Of a stretch of 64,000 nt of DNA, positions 17,955 to 27,235 are shown piece after piece. How positions within the stretch are numbered: the first letter of the stretch is position 1; each line of letters starts with the position of its first letter. The position numbers and the translations under genes were made by a program. Source of the stretch: Fluviispira sanaruensis. Lineage in GTDB: Bacteria; Bdellovibrionota_B; Oligoflexia; Silvanigrellales; Silvanigrellaceae. The notes beneath the pieces are model-generated. The model saw only the letters and a program-made list of their open reading frames with translations, was not told the DNA's origin and made no database searches. Location of the stretch: assembly GCF_004295685.1 (NCBI RefSeq), contig NZ_AP019368.1, positions 333,501 through 397,500 on the forward strand. Reading direction: 5' to 3'.

Positions 17955-18242
17955 TTATTTTGTAGCTGGTTCGGCAGCAGGAGCAGCTGCAGTTGCTTCA
18001 GGTGTTGCAGCAGGAGCTTGGGCACTTGCATCAGGAGCAGGAGCAGCTGCAGTTGCAGTTGCTTCAGGTGTTGTTGCAGGTGCAGCGGCATCAGCTGTAG
18101 GAGCTTGAGCAGTTGCGTCGGCAGCAGGAGCTTGAGCAGTTGCGTCAGCAGCAGGGGCTTCTGATTTTGATCCGCAAGTACTTGTACAGCTAGAAAGTAA
18201 GAGAGCAGAAAGAGCAACGAGAGGTATAGCTTTTAACTTCAT
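17955..18242 (-). CDS. Ala/Pro/Thr-repeat lipoprotein
   Basis: 95 residues from the ATG at 18242. The signal peptide MKLKAIPLVALSALLLSSC has a clear lipobox (LLSSC). The rest is almost only Ala, Pro, Thr and a few Asp, Glu and Gln, built from degenerate units of the form APAADATAQ and APxATPEATA. Such low-complexity tails act as flexible spacers at the cell surface; no enzyme domain is present. A longer in-frame start at 18287 would give an unlikely Phe-rich leader and is rejected. The repeated DNA could vary in copy number between strains. Confidence 0.75.
   Translation of the reverse strand: MKLKAIPLVALSALLLSSCTSTCGSKSEAPAADATAQAPAADATAQAPTADAAAPATTPEATATAAAPAPDASAQAPAATPEATAAAPAAEPATK
17960..18165. 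repeat. Degenerate tandem repeats within the Ala/Pro lipoprotein gene
   Basis: Units of about 27 bases such as GGAGCTTGAGCAGTTGCGTC recur with small changes, two of them nearly identical at about 18100-18150. They encode the APAADATAQ-type units. Because unit length is a multiple of three, gain or loss of units would keep the frame. Confidence 0.7.
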
Positions 18243-18666
18243 ATCATTTTCTCCATTGAAAAAGAAGGAAAAAGAAAAAGCAGCCATTCACTCTATGTGT
18301 TGAGTAAACTAATAGTAATGGTCTCACTTTTTCCAACTGGGTAACTATAGCGAAATATTATGTGTTATGTAAATAGCGAAGAGCAATTTTTATTTGAACT
18401 TGGGACTTTAAATCAAATTTTCATTTATTTTTTTTGGCAAAGAAGGATCTGTTACTTATTTCTCTTAAGAATTATTTTTAAAGACTGAACTATTTTAAAA
18501 TTCAATTACCATACCATATGATAAATTATATTTTTATTGAAAAAATTTAAATTCTTGCCTATATAATATGAAATTTAGATCATACCTATTCTTTTGTGGC
18601 AGATTGTAGTAAAGGATATTATCAAATAATTTTATTCTAAACATTTTATAGTGGGAAGAGAAATTT
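18243..18666. other. Intergenic region, no gene seen
   Basis: 424 AT-rich bases between divergent genes. It must hold promoters for the Ala/Pro lipoprotein (left) and the aldehyde dehydrogenase (right). I see no RNA element or conserved ORF. Confidence 0.5.
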
Positions 18667-20316
18667 ATGAATGATAGAAAAAAAATTGAGAACCTATTAC
18701 TTACATTAAGTGAGAATAAAAACCGATGGGCTGAGTTAAAATTGTGCGAGAAAAAAAATTATTTAAATAATGCTATGAATATTTTATTGACAGAATCCAA
18801 GCAATGGGCTGACTCCTGCATAAGAGCAAAAGGGCTCGATGAGAATACTGAAATTTCTGGACAAGAGTATTTGCAAGGGCCAGCTATAGTTATGAAACAG
18901 ATGCGTCTTCTCATCAAAGCACTCGATGCTAAAGGCAGTCCAAGAATCCCAAAAGTCTATAAAACAAAAGGAAATCAATATATCGCACGAGTGCTTCCTG
19001 CTCATTTCTATGACAAAGTTATGTGGAGAGGATTTACAGCTGAGGTAAGAATTCTTAAAAATAAAGAACCTTCACAAGGAATGTTTTATAAAAGAAACAA
19101 AGTAACAGGTTCCTTGAGTCTTGTACTTGGCGCTGGAAATGTTTCTAGCATTGCTCCTTTGGATGCATTGCATAAACTCTTTACGGAAGGAAAAGTTTGT
19201 CTTGTAAAATTAAATCCTGTTAATGACTATCTTTTAGATATCTTCAATAATATTTTTGCAGATTTGATAAAAGATGGATATCTCGCTTTTATAAAAGGTG
19301 ATGCTGAAACTTCAGAATGGTTATGTAATCATCTGCTAGTCGATGATATCCACATTACAGGTTCACATAAAACACATAACAAAATTGTTTGGGGAAATGA
19401 AATTCCTCCACAGCCACTAGATATGAATAAAATTAAAAATAATAAAAATATCACATCGGAATTAGGCTGCGTAACTCCTGTTATTTTAATACCCGGTGTG
19501 TGGAGTGATGAGCAATTAGAATATCATGCAAGACAGATTGCAAGTGCGGTCGAAAATAATGGGAGCTTCAACTGCAATGCAATGAAGTTAATTGTTACTT
19601 GTGAAGGATGGCAGCAAAGAGAACTTTTTTTAAAACAACTCAGAAAAGAATTATCCCTATTAAAATCCAGAAAAGCATACTATCCTGGTGCGCAAAATCG
19701 TTATAATGAATTTTTAAAAAGATACCCACAAGCAGAAGTATTAGGAGAAAAAAAGGTTGGTTGTATTCCTTGGACCCTTATTGCAGACATAAAAAAGTCT
19801 GAGAATGAATATGCATTTAATGAAGAGGCATTTTGTGGGATTATTTCTGAAACAGCTTTAACGGAAGAAGATATTCCATCCTTCATCCAGGCTGCAACGG
19901 AGTTTTGTAATAACGAAGTCTGGGGTACATTGAGTTGCTCTGTAATTGTAGATCCATTAACGCGTAAAGAATATTCTCAAGAAATAGATGATTGTATAGA
20001 TGCACTCCGGTATGGTGCCATTGGTATTAATTGTTGGTCTGCTCTTTCTTATGCATTTGCCTCAACCACTTGGGGAGCTTATCCTGGGCATACCTTAGAG
20101 GATATTCAATCAGGTATCGGGGCTGTGCATAATGGTTACCTTATTGATTTTCCAGAAAAGTCTGTTATCGATGCACCATTTATTATTAAACCAACGCCTG
20201 TATGGTTTTATAATAATAAAAATATTCGCGAAATATCAGAAAAACTGATTCAATTTGAGTATTCGCAAAATATATTTGATTTCTTAAAATTAATTTTCGC
20301 GGCTGCTAAGGGATAG
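18667..20316 (+). CDS. Aldehyde dehydrogenase superfamily protein, divergent
   Basis: 549 residues, longer than usual ALDHs (about 490). Recognisable parts: SLVLGAGNVSSIAPLD (cofactor-domain strand and helix), VKLNPVNDYL (where KPxE is usual), DDIHITGSHKTHN (the FTGS-like loop), TSELGCVTPVIL (ELGG motif with the general-base Glu) and NNGSFNCNAMK, giving the catalytic Cys. The KPxE lysine and FTGS spacing differ from classical NAD-dependent enzymes, so substrate and cofactor are uncertain. GGGAAGAG precedes the ATG. It stands alone, 113 bases ahead of the tmRNA gene. Confidence 0.8.
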   Translation: MNDRKKIENLLLTLSENKNRWAELKLCEKKNYLNNAMNILLTESKQWADSCIRAKGLDENTEISGQEYLQGPAIVMKQMRLLIKALDAKGSPRIPKVYKTKGNQYIARVLPAHFYDKVMWRGFTAEVRILKNKEPSQGMFYKRNKVTGSLSLVLGAGNVSSIAPLDALHKLFTEGKVCLVKLNPVNDYLLDIFNNIFADLIKDGYLAFIKGDAETSEWLCNHLLVDDIHITGSHKTHNKIVWGNEIPPQPLDMNKIKNNKNITSELGCVTPVILIPGVWSDEQLEYHARQIASAVENNGSFNCNAMKLIVTCEGWQQRELFLKQLRKELSLLKSRKAYYPGAQNRYNEFLKRYPQAEVLGEKKVGCIPWTLIADIKKSENEYAFNEEAFCGIISETALTEEDIPSFIQAATEFCNNEVWGTLSCSVIVDPLTRKEYSQEIDDCIDALRYGAIGINCWSALSYAFASTTWGAYPGHTLEDIQSGIGAVHNGYLIDFPEKSVIDAPFIIKPTPVWFYNNKNIREISEKLIQFEYSQNIFDFLKLIFAAAKG

Positions 20317-20382
20317 CTGCCTGAATTTAATATTCTTTATAAAATATCAAAAATACTTGCTAATATAATAAATTGGAATTAG

Positions 20383-20388
20383 TATAAT
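20383..20388 (+). promoter_or_regulatory. -10 element (TATAAT) of the tmRNA gene
   Basis: A perfect TATAAT lies 41 bases ahead of the mature tmRNA 5' end. No consensus -35 sits at 17 bases (TTGCTA lies about 20 bases upstream). The leader contains a CCCTCA/TGAGGG stem before the mature end. Confidence 0.5.
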
Positions 20389-20429
20389 GTTCCCTCAGGA
20401 TAGGATGTTTTGAGGGATTTATTTCTTAT

Positions 20430-20792
20430 GGGGGTGAACTGGTCTCGACGGAGAGAGTTGAGCAAAAGGAGCATGCAGGGGTTGGTTACAGCACCTCTTC
20501 AAAACGTTGTGTCAGCCAGAAGTGGCAACCAAAAACTTAACGCTCTCGCTGCCTAATTAAGCACAGAGCCGGTGACTTGGGTGTGGCAGCACGTGCATTC
20601 AAAATCGCCGTTAATTTACGTGCGGGCAATCTTCAACTTCTGTTCGGAGTTGAGTTTACCTAGCAATCGAACTGGCTTGTTTGGTAGGGTGTCTTTCCCC
20701 GGCTAGCAAGTGAGATCTAATGACAGAAGAAGCATGTGGCGCCAATTGTGATTCCTTTTCGGACCCGGGTTCGATCCCCGGCACCTCCACCA
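20430..20792 (+). ncRNA. ssrA: Transfer-messenger RNA (tmRNA), one-piece
   Basis: The tRNA-like 5' part GGGGGTGAACTGGTCTCGACGG pairs with the 3' part CACCTCC, and the gene encodes the terminal ACCA. The T arm GGGTTCGATCCCC is standard. The tag frame ends in AACGCTCTCGCTGCCTAA (20554 stop); taking GGC at 20524 as the resume codon gives the peptide tag GNQKLNALAA, with the usual ALAA protease signal. The resume codon is assigned by analogy with the E. coli upstream determinant and could be one codon earlier (Ser). Pseudoknot-rich middle follows. Confidence 0.97.
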
Positions 20793-20811
20793 TATATGTG
20801 TATTAAGTAAT

Positions 20812-20842
20812 AAAAAGTCTCTGCTCTGCAGGGTCTTTTTTC
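20812..20842 (+). terminator. Intrinsic terminator after tmRNA
   Basis: Stem AAAAAGTCTCTGC / GCAGGGTCTTTTT (one mismatch, one G-U) with loop TCT and a T tract, 20 bases after the tmRNA 3' end. Confidence 0.85.
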
Positions 20843-20870
20843 TATATAAAGCAAAAATAAATTTAACAAA

Positions 20871-21068
20871 TTATCGTGCTCTATAACCACCACTCTTTTT
20901 AATTTCTGCAGCAGTCACTTCAGCATCTTATATTGTTGAGTGACTGTTGTAGTGAAAGATAATTTTAGTGCCATCACTGGTTAAAATTTTGTTTATCAAG
21001 ACTCCGAGATTTTTTGCACATTCGTCAATTAAAATGACTTTCGCATTTAGTTCATGTTTTGTGGACAT
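20871..21068 (-). pseudogene. Small gene interrupted by an in-frame stop
   Basis: An ATG at 21068 with a strong GAAAGGAG ribosome site opens a frame of 46 codons (MSTKHELNAKVILIDECAKN...) that stops at TAA (20928-20930). The same frame continues for 18 sensible codons (DAEVTAAEIKKSGGYRAR) to TAA at 20871. Either the gene is a 46-residue protein or a 65-residue one broken by a point mutation. The good ribosome site and coding-like composition argue that it was real. No family recognised; no membrane segment. Confidence 0.4.
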
Positions 21069-21186
21069 CTTATCTCCTTTCAATGTTTATAAGTTCAAAA
21101 AATACATTTTTATTTAAATTTAAAGTTAAATAATGATACTTTGCATAAACTTTAACATCATTTTATAATAATGGTGGTTTTGTGAT

Positions 21187-22086
21187 ATAGATGCTTTTTT
21201 AAAAAATATAAATATTTTTATCGAAGTTGCAAAACAGAATAGTATTACTAATGTGGATATGAATTTAAATATCCCAAAATTTTATGAATCGCTTGGGATA
21301 AAAAAATTAGAAATACAGGTTGGGGCAAGATTATTTTCTCGTTCAACCAGACAGATTGTTTTAATGCATGTCTGAAAAGAATATTTTGAAAGTTATAAGA
21401 ACTTATTGTTACAAGTCAATAAAGTATAAAATTTATTTAAACACAAAAAAAACTAAATTCAAGGAAACTTAATAATATCTATTCATAGAAGAATAGCAAG
21501 AGTTATTCTTCTTCCCAATTTACCAAAATTCTTTTCGCTTTTTCCTAATATTAAACTATCATTATGCTCAACGGATTGTTATGTTAACCTCATAGAGGAT
21601 GGGTATGACTGTGTGGTGAGAGTGGTAGATCTCATAGATTCTTTGTATATTACTAAATTAATTTGGGAGCTTAAGATAATTGATTGTGCAAGTTTGAGTT
21701 ATTTTCGCCAACTCGACAGAGCTGTGAGCGTTTCTCATTTATCTAAGCACTTTATTATCAATTATGCTTCTGCTGATAGCGCAACATCCGTTTTCGAATA
21801 TTTTTTAGAGGAAAAAACTCATCAAGTTAAAATGAATTCTCTGTTAACTTTAAATAATGCTGAATCATATATTTCTGCGGCACTTTCAGGATTAGGTATT
21901 ATACAAGTACCTGCATATGATGTTCGAGACTTAATTGAACAAAACATTCTAGTTAAAATTCTCGAGAATTATCAGCCGCAATCATTGCCAATATCATTTC
22001 TATACCCGCATAGAAAACAAATTGTGAAACCTTTAAATGTCTTTATGGAATGGTTTAATGAATTGATTTGTTCATATTTAAAATAA
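21187..22086 (+). pseudogene. Decayed LysR-type transcriptional regulator
   Basis: One frame carries a full LysR outline broken by stops. The N-terminal part IDAFLKNINIFIEVAKQNSI starts with ATA where an ATG is expected, followed by a poorly kept helix-turn-helix, then GARLFSRSTRQIVL as in LysR dimerisation-helix starts. In-frame stops occur near 21373, 21427 and 21454. From 21457 the frame is open to 22086 and gives the effector domain (LPNLPKFFSLFPNIKLSL, VNLIEDGYDCVVRV, GLGIIQVPAYDV). The 157-residue open piece starting at GTG 21613 is therefore not an independent gene. No target operon can be assigned. Confidence 0.8.
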
Positions 22087-22163
22087 TTGACAAATATTTT
22101 AATCAGAATTATATAAAAATAAATATTATGATTTCTTTGAAATTTGTTAGAGGAGTTTATTAA

Positions 22164-22961
22164 ATGAGTGAAATAGCGCTTGGTCTAAAAACCGATCTTA
22201 TGTTCTTTGATTTTAGCAAAAATAAAATAGAAAAAGAAGATTACTTTGTTCTTAAAACGCCACATAATCCAGAATTTTTTTGGGGAAATTATTTGCTTTT
22301 TAAGAAACCACCCTGTCAAGGCGATTTTGAAAAATGGACAGAGTCTTTTCAAAAAGAATTCGCTCAAATTAAAGACATAAATCATATGACTTTTAGCTGG
22401 GAAGAAATAGGTAATGAAGTAGAAATAGATAAATTTAAAGATGCTGACTTCGATTTTAACGAAACAATTGTTTTAATGGCAAACAAAGATAATATTCATT
22501 GCAAGTATTTGAATCCAGAGATTGTCTGTAGACGGATTGTCACAGATGAAGACTGGGATAATATTTTAGAGTTTCAATTAAACACTAACGAAAGAATTCC
22601 TGAAAAAAAATTCAAAACTTATATCATAAAAAAAATGAAAGACTTTAGAACTTTTTCAGAAAGTGGTCTTGGTTTTTGGTATGCGGCCTATATAAATAAT
22701 AATATCATTTCGGACTTAGGTTTGTATTGGAACTCAGAAATTGCGCGTTATAGGGATATTAAAACTCAAAAAGAATATAGAAAAAAAGGGATATCACAAA
22801 CTTTAATAGCTTTTGCAGCCCATGACTCTAAGCAGAATAAATTTGTTATTCAAACAGAAGAAGGTGGAATGGCTATTAATATGTATAAGTCCATTGGTTT
22901 TGCCTTCAAAGAAAAAATATTTGGCCTATGTCGTTATGAGAAATCGGTCTGGGATAATTAA
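22164..22961 (+). CDS. GNAT-family N-acetyltransferase
   Basis: 265 residues with the acetyltransferase core in the C-terminal half (about residues 125-260). The acetyl-CoA binding segment is RYRDIKTQKEYRKKGISQTLI, where RxxG-like RKKGIS forms the pyrophosphate loop, followed by the typical end MAINMYKSIGFAFKEK. The N-terminal 120 residues are not recognisable and may be a degenerate second GNAT fold. AGAGGAG precedes the ATG. The 3' end overlaps the convergent glyoxalase gene by four bases. Acceptor unknown. Confidence 0.8.
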   Translation: MSEIALGLKTDLMFFDFSKNKIEKEDYFVLKTPHNPEFFWGNYLLFKKPPCQGDFEKWTESFQKEFAQIKDINHMTFSWEEIGNEVEIDKFKDADFDFNETIVLMANKDNIHCKYLNPEIVCRRIVTDEDWDNILEFQLNTNERIPEKKFKTYIIKKMKDFRTFSESGLGFWYAAYINNNIISDLGLYWNSEIARYRDIKTQKEYRKKGISQTLIAFAAHDSKQNKFVIQTEEGGMAINMYKSIGFAFKEKIFGLCRYEKSVWDN

Positions 22962-23344
22962 AATGATTCCAGCAATTCGATTTTATACCCATCGGGATCC
23001 ATTAAAAAAGCCATTTTTTGTTTGCCATTTGGTGTTTTTCCTGGTCCCCAACTCAATTGTAAATTAAATTGATTTAAACGATTTTTTATTTCATCGATAG
23101 AATCGACTTGATAAGCTAAATGTCCATAACCAGTGCCAATCTCATATTTATTCACTCCCCAATTATAGGTAAGTTCGAGTTCGGCAGTGCTTTCCAGATC
23201 GCTTTTCGCTTTTAAAAATGCTAAAGTGAATTGACCTTCTGGAAAATCACAACGGCGAATGAGCTCGAAATTTAGTATTTCACAATAAAATTGAATTGAT
23301 TTGTCAAGATCGCCAACTCGTAGCATTGTATGAAGATATTTCAT
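22958..23344 (-). CDS. gloA: Glyoxalase I (lactoylglutathione lyase)
   Basis: 128 residues, the size of bacterial GloA. It converts the methylglyoxal-glutathione hemithioacetal to S-lactoylglutathione. The metal ligands are visible in their order: His5 (KYLHTMLRV), Glu in AELELTYNW, His in GYGHLAYQVD and Glu in GYKIELLE. The short loop form resembles the nickel-type E. coli enzyme rather than the longer zinc type. Single gene on its strand. Confidence 0.95.
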   Translation of the reverse strand: MKYLHTMLRVGDLDKSIQFYCEILNFELIRRCDFPEGQFTLAFLKAKSDLESTAELELTYNWGVNKYEIGTGYGHLAYQVDSIDEIKNRLNQFNLQLSWGPGKTPNGKQKMAFLMDPDGYKIELLESF

Positions 23345-23510
23345 TATAATTTCCTTTAAATGAATATTATCTGTTAAAAATTATTTCAAGAAATTAAGTA
23401 TTAAAATAACTAAAAATTACAAAAATAAAAAGCCTTGAAAGAAAATTCTAATTCTGTAGTATATCCCTGTCAATCGATACCATCACTGTTTATTTATAGA
23501 AAGGGATATT

Positions 23511-25031
23511 ATGTTAAATTCTGATCTTGAAAAATTAGGTTTTAAAAATCCATTTCGCTTAAAATACGACAATTTTATTGGCGGCAAATGGGTACCTCCC
23601 GTGAATGGAAAATATTTTGAAAATATTTCTCCGATTTATGGAAAAGTATTTTCGCACATCGCGAGATCATCCGAAGAAGATATTGAATTAGCCCTCAATG
23701 CTGCACATGCTGCAAAAGAAAAATGGGGAAAATACTCTCCACAAGAAAGAGCAAATGCACTCTTAAAAATTGCCGATAAGATGGAAGAAAATTTAAATCT
23801 ATTGGCTCTTGCTGAAACAATTGATAATGGAAAACCTCTTAGAGAAAGCAGAGCTGCAGATATTCCATTGGCAATCGATCACTTCAGATATTTTGCAGGC
23901 TGTGTGCGCGCTCAAGAAGGAAGTTTGAGTGAGCTTGATAACGAAACAGTCGCTTATCATTTTCACGAACCGCTTGGTGTTGTGGCGCAAATTATTCCAT
24001 GGAATTTTCCAATTTTAATGGCTGTTTGGAAAATGGCTCCGGCCCTTGCTGCGGGTAACTGTGTTGTTTTAAAACCTGCTGAGCAAACACCTGCATCAAT
24101 TTTAGTTTTAATGGAATTGATTCAAGATATTCTTCCTCCAGGCGTGTTAAATATAGTCAATGGTTTTGGGTTAGAAGCAGGAAAGCCTTTGGCTTCCAGT
24201 CCGAGAGTAGCAAAAGTTGCATTTACTGGAGAAACGTCAACTGGGCGTTTGATCATGCAATATGCATCGCAAAATTTAATTCCAGTTACTTTAGAGCTCG
24301 GCGGAAAATCACCAAATATTTTCTTTAAAGATGTTCTTGCAAAAGATGATTCTTATTTAAATAAAGCAGTTGAAGGTTTTGCCATGTTTGCCCTCAATCA
24401 AGGGGAAGTGTGTACTTGTCCATCGCGGGCATTAGTACATGAATCTATTTATGAAGAATTTATGGAACGTGCACTAAAAAGAATAAAAGCAATTAAGCAG
24501 GGAAATCCTTTGCATGAAGGAACAATGCTTGGAGCACAAGCTTCTAAAGAACAGATGGAAAAAATTCTATCCTATATTGAAATTGGTCAGCAAGAAGGTG
24601 CGCAATTGCTCACAGGTGGACGAAGAAATATTATTGACGGAGATCTCTCTGAAGGTTATTATGTTGAGCCAACGGTATTTAAGGGGACCAACAATATGCG
24701 AGTTTTCCAAGAAGAAATTTTTGGTCCGGTAGTCTCTGTTGCAACTTTTAAAGATGATGAGGAAGCTCTCCATTTAGCTAATGACACCCTTTATGGTTTA
24801 GGTGCTGGAATTTGGACACGCGATATCGCTTTGGCGTATCGTTTAGGCAGAGAAATTAAGGCAGGCCGTGTTTGGACGAATTGCTATCATTTATATCCAG
24901 CACATGCGGCTTTTGGTGGATACAAACAATCGGGAATAGGCCGTGAAAATCATAAAATGATGTTAAATCATTATCAGCATACAAAGAATTTATTAGTCAG
25001 TTACAGTGACAAAGCCCTTGGACTGTTTTAG
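23511..25031 (+). CDS. NAD-dependent aldehyde dehydrogenase (acetaldehyde type, ExaC/AldB-like)
   Basis: 506 residues, the length of AldB/ExaC enzymes. Motifs: [42 protein letters not shown] (cofactor loop), [14 protein letters not shown] (Glu base) and [14 protein letters not shown], containing the catalytic Cys followed by a second Cys, as in acetaldehyde dehydrogenases. C-terminal [29 protein letters not shown] is the usual closing block. AAAGGGATATT precedes the ATG. It probably oxidises acetaldehyde or similar short aldehydes. No alcohol dehydrogenase adjoins it. Confidence 0.92.
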   Translation: MLNSDLEKLGFKNPFRLKYDNFIGGKWVPPVNGKYFENISPIYGKVFSHIARSSEEDIELALNAAHAAKEKWGKYSPQERANALLKIADKMEENLNLLALAETIDNGKPLRESRAADIPLAIDHFRYFAGCVRAQEGSLSELDNETVAYHFHEPLGVVAQIIPWNFPILMAVWKMAPALAAGNCVVLKPAEQTPASILVLMELIQDILPPGVLNIVNGFGLEAGKPLASSPRVAKVAFTGETSTGRLIMQYASQNLIPVTLELGGKSPNIFFKDVLAKDDSYLNKAVEGFAMFALNQGEVCTCPSRALVHESIYEEFMERALKRIKAIKQGNPLHEGTMLGAQASKEQMEKILSYIEIGQQEGAQLLTGGRRNIIDGDLSEGYYVEPTVFKGTNNMRVFQEEIFGPVVSVATFKDDEEALHLANDTLYGLGAGIWTRDIALAYRLGREIKAGRVWTNCYHLYPAHAAFGGYKQSGIGRENHKMMLNHYQHTKNLLVSYSDKALGLF

Positions 25032-25096
25032 TACTACTTCGTTAATAAAAAATATGTTATATTTAAGTCATCGTAATATTTTTTTGATGTTGAATA

Positions 25097-25925
25097 ATGA
25101 AATTAGCAAATATAAAAGATCTTTCATTAAAAGTTTCACAATTTATCGATGGTTTTAGATCGGTTTTTAAAAAAATGATAAATTAAATTTTAGTAAAACT
25201 TAGATATGTGTATTAATATTAGATGGCGAAAGAAAATCTATAGGAGTAATGTCATCAAGAATTTCAAATGCAGAAGAACAATCTTTACAGCAATTTGTTA
25301 ATTAAAGTCAATGCTCTCTTCATGATCTTATTATAAGTTTAAATATATATATGATTAATAAACTGAAAATAAATAAATTTATTTTTTATCTTGATGATAC
25401 AAGTCTTCCAAAAAAGGTGATGAGAGTGTTGCTGTATAAAGGCAATATTGTGGAGTACAAGGTAAGATTACAAACAGTCAAGCATTTGTTACCTTAAATA
25501 TGATTTCTAATAAAATACATTTTCTAGTGACTGCAAAGCTATATTTGCCAGATGGCTGGATTAAAAATTCAAAAAAATTAGATAAAGTAAAAGTACCTTT
25601 AGAGGAAAGAATCTTCAAAGAAAAGTGGAGAATAGGACTTTATTTTATTGATGAAATCATCAAGTTATTCAAAAAAGAAAAGATGGAGTTTTAAAATATT
25701 TTATTTCAAATTATTCAAATACTTACCCAAATGATGAAATAATAGAATTCATGCTTAAAAGATGGAAAATCGAACAGGGATAACAGATTTTAAAAAAAGA
25801 ATTGAGGCTTGATCAATATGAAGGGCGTTCGTGGTTAGGATTGCATCACCATATAGCTTTATGCTTTTTAGCATATTATTTTATAAATGAATTCGATAAA
25901 AGAAAACTTAAGATCTCATTTTCTG
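25097..25925 (+). mobile_element. Remnant of an IS701-family transposase
   Basis: Pieces of one transposase are readable in changing frames with stops and a central loss. In order: SLKVSQFIDGFRSVF, LDGERKSIGVMSSRIS with EEQSLQQFVN, then FYLDDTSLPKKV (a catalytic Asp region), HFLVTAKLYLPDGWI, EERIFKEKWRIGLYFIDEI, and finally WKIEQG with LDQYEGRSWLGLHHH at the C-terminal catalytic part. These blocks match IS701-type DDE transposases. Terminal inverted repeats were not found by eye. The element cannot move. Confidence 0.75.
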
Positions 25926-26684
25926 CTGTAGAGAGATATATTAAAGTTTTAAAGGTTAATAGAATTATATTTTTCATGTCTCTTATATTCATTTTTTCTA
26001 AAGTATATGCTAATTCTGAAAAGCATATACTTATTGTGCTACTGAGTATGGTAATTGGGATTAGCTATATGAAAAATATCAAATAGAACTCGATGCGTAC
26101 TTATCTTTAAGAAATCCGAAATACACTGGGACTAGAAAAAAATTGTAAATTTTAAATGGATATATACTATTATTAAAGGTTATTCTATTTTATATTATTA
26201 ATTGATGAAAAAAAATTAGAAGAAAGATGAAAAAATAAGAAAAGCAAATATTATAAAAAATATATCTTTGCTCAACTAATGTGCTATTATTTCGGATTTA
26301 TACCTTCTAATTAAGCTTTATTTGGGACGAAAAATAATGACAATATAATGTCTAGACAAGGTTATTTGTATGAAAAAATTGATTATGATTGTATGCTATA
26401 AGAGTAGACTTAAAACCAAAAGGTAACCATTAAATTAAACGGTTAATCGGACTTCTTCTATTTCACGCCTAAGACATATTTTCACCACATTACTTCAATA
26501 AAGTGCCTAAATTATCTTCTATGCTCTTTATTGAAGAAGGAAAAATAATAATTAATAGATATTCTAGTAAATCGCACTTCTAAGAAGGTCATCTTCAGCC
26601 TGGATAGACTTGACAATTTATACTGAAATTCTTACTATAATCCCATGTATAAATATTTTAAAATTTAATAGAGGATCCATTTTT
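25926..26684. other. Intergenic stretch with degraded sequence, no intact gene
   Basis: About 760 bases, very AT-rich with dense stops. An open frame continuing from the transposase remnant to 26086 codes for a hydrophobic tail unlike a transposase and is probably noise or a fusion product of decay. I could not identify anything between 26100 and 26680. Confidence 0.5.
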
Positions 26685-27095
26685 ATGCTTTTTAAAAAAA
26701 TTATTTTTGCATTTTTATGCAATCTACCTATGATTTTTATTGCGAATGATTTATATGCAGACGAGACATATATTATTTGTTCAAATCCAAAAGGTGATTG
26801 GAATTGGCTCGAATATGGAAATATAAAAGTTAATGGAACTTGGAAAATAAAATATCAGTCACCTTCATTAAATTTTAAATATTTCATTTTAGATTCAGGT
26901 GTTGATACTTATGCAGTTTTGAAAAAAAAATGTATAGATGAATTTAATGGAGAATTTATCTATCCACAACCTGTATTAAGCTTTTCAAATAAGTGGGCTC
27001 CATTTGCTAAAGATGAACATATTATACTTCCTGGGCTAATTTCTTATTTTGAGGATAATTTTAGATTGCGGGTAAATTTTAAAAACAATCAATGA
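26685..27095 (+). CDS. Hypothetical secreted protein
   Basis: 136 residues from the ATG at 26685, chosen because AGAGGATCC lies ahead and a signal peptide begins there (MLFKKIIFAFLCNLPMIF, cleavage near LYADET). The mature part of about 108 residues contains CSNPKGDWNWLEYGNIKVNG and two cysteines that could form a disulphide. No family recognised. It lies alone in a decayed region, so its activity is uncertain. Confidence 0.55.
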   Translation: MLFKKIIFAFLCNLPMIFIANDLYADETYIICSNPKGDWNWLEYGNIKVNGTWKIKYQSPSLNFKYFILDSGVDTYAVLKKKCIDEFNGEFIYPQPVLSFSNKWAPFAKDEHIILPGLISYFEDNFRLRVNFKNNQ

Positions 27096-27235
27096 AAAAT
27101 TGCGATCCAAGGTCTCAGATGTTCTTAATTCAATATATTTAAAGTCCTGTATATGAACTCTTGACCGCATTTTTTAGACTGTCTTTTTGGGAAACTTAAT
27201 TTTAAGTTTTAATAAACAGAGAAAGTTTTGTTATT

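Noticed and set aside
17906..18217. Leu-rich 103-codon ORF on the minus strand in another frame of the Ala/Pro lipoprotein
   Set aside because: It arises from the repeated DNA read in another frame; the lipoprotein frame has a signal peptide and lipobox.
20430..20792. Genomic island attachment site at the tmRNA 3' end
   Set aside because: No integrase and no second copy of the tmRNA end inside the window, so only raised as a weak possibility in the findings.
25802..26086. 94-codon ORF following the transposase remnant
   Set aside because: Its first 40 residues are the transposase C-terminus and the rest is a hydrophobic run without support; part of decay.
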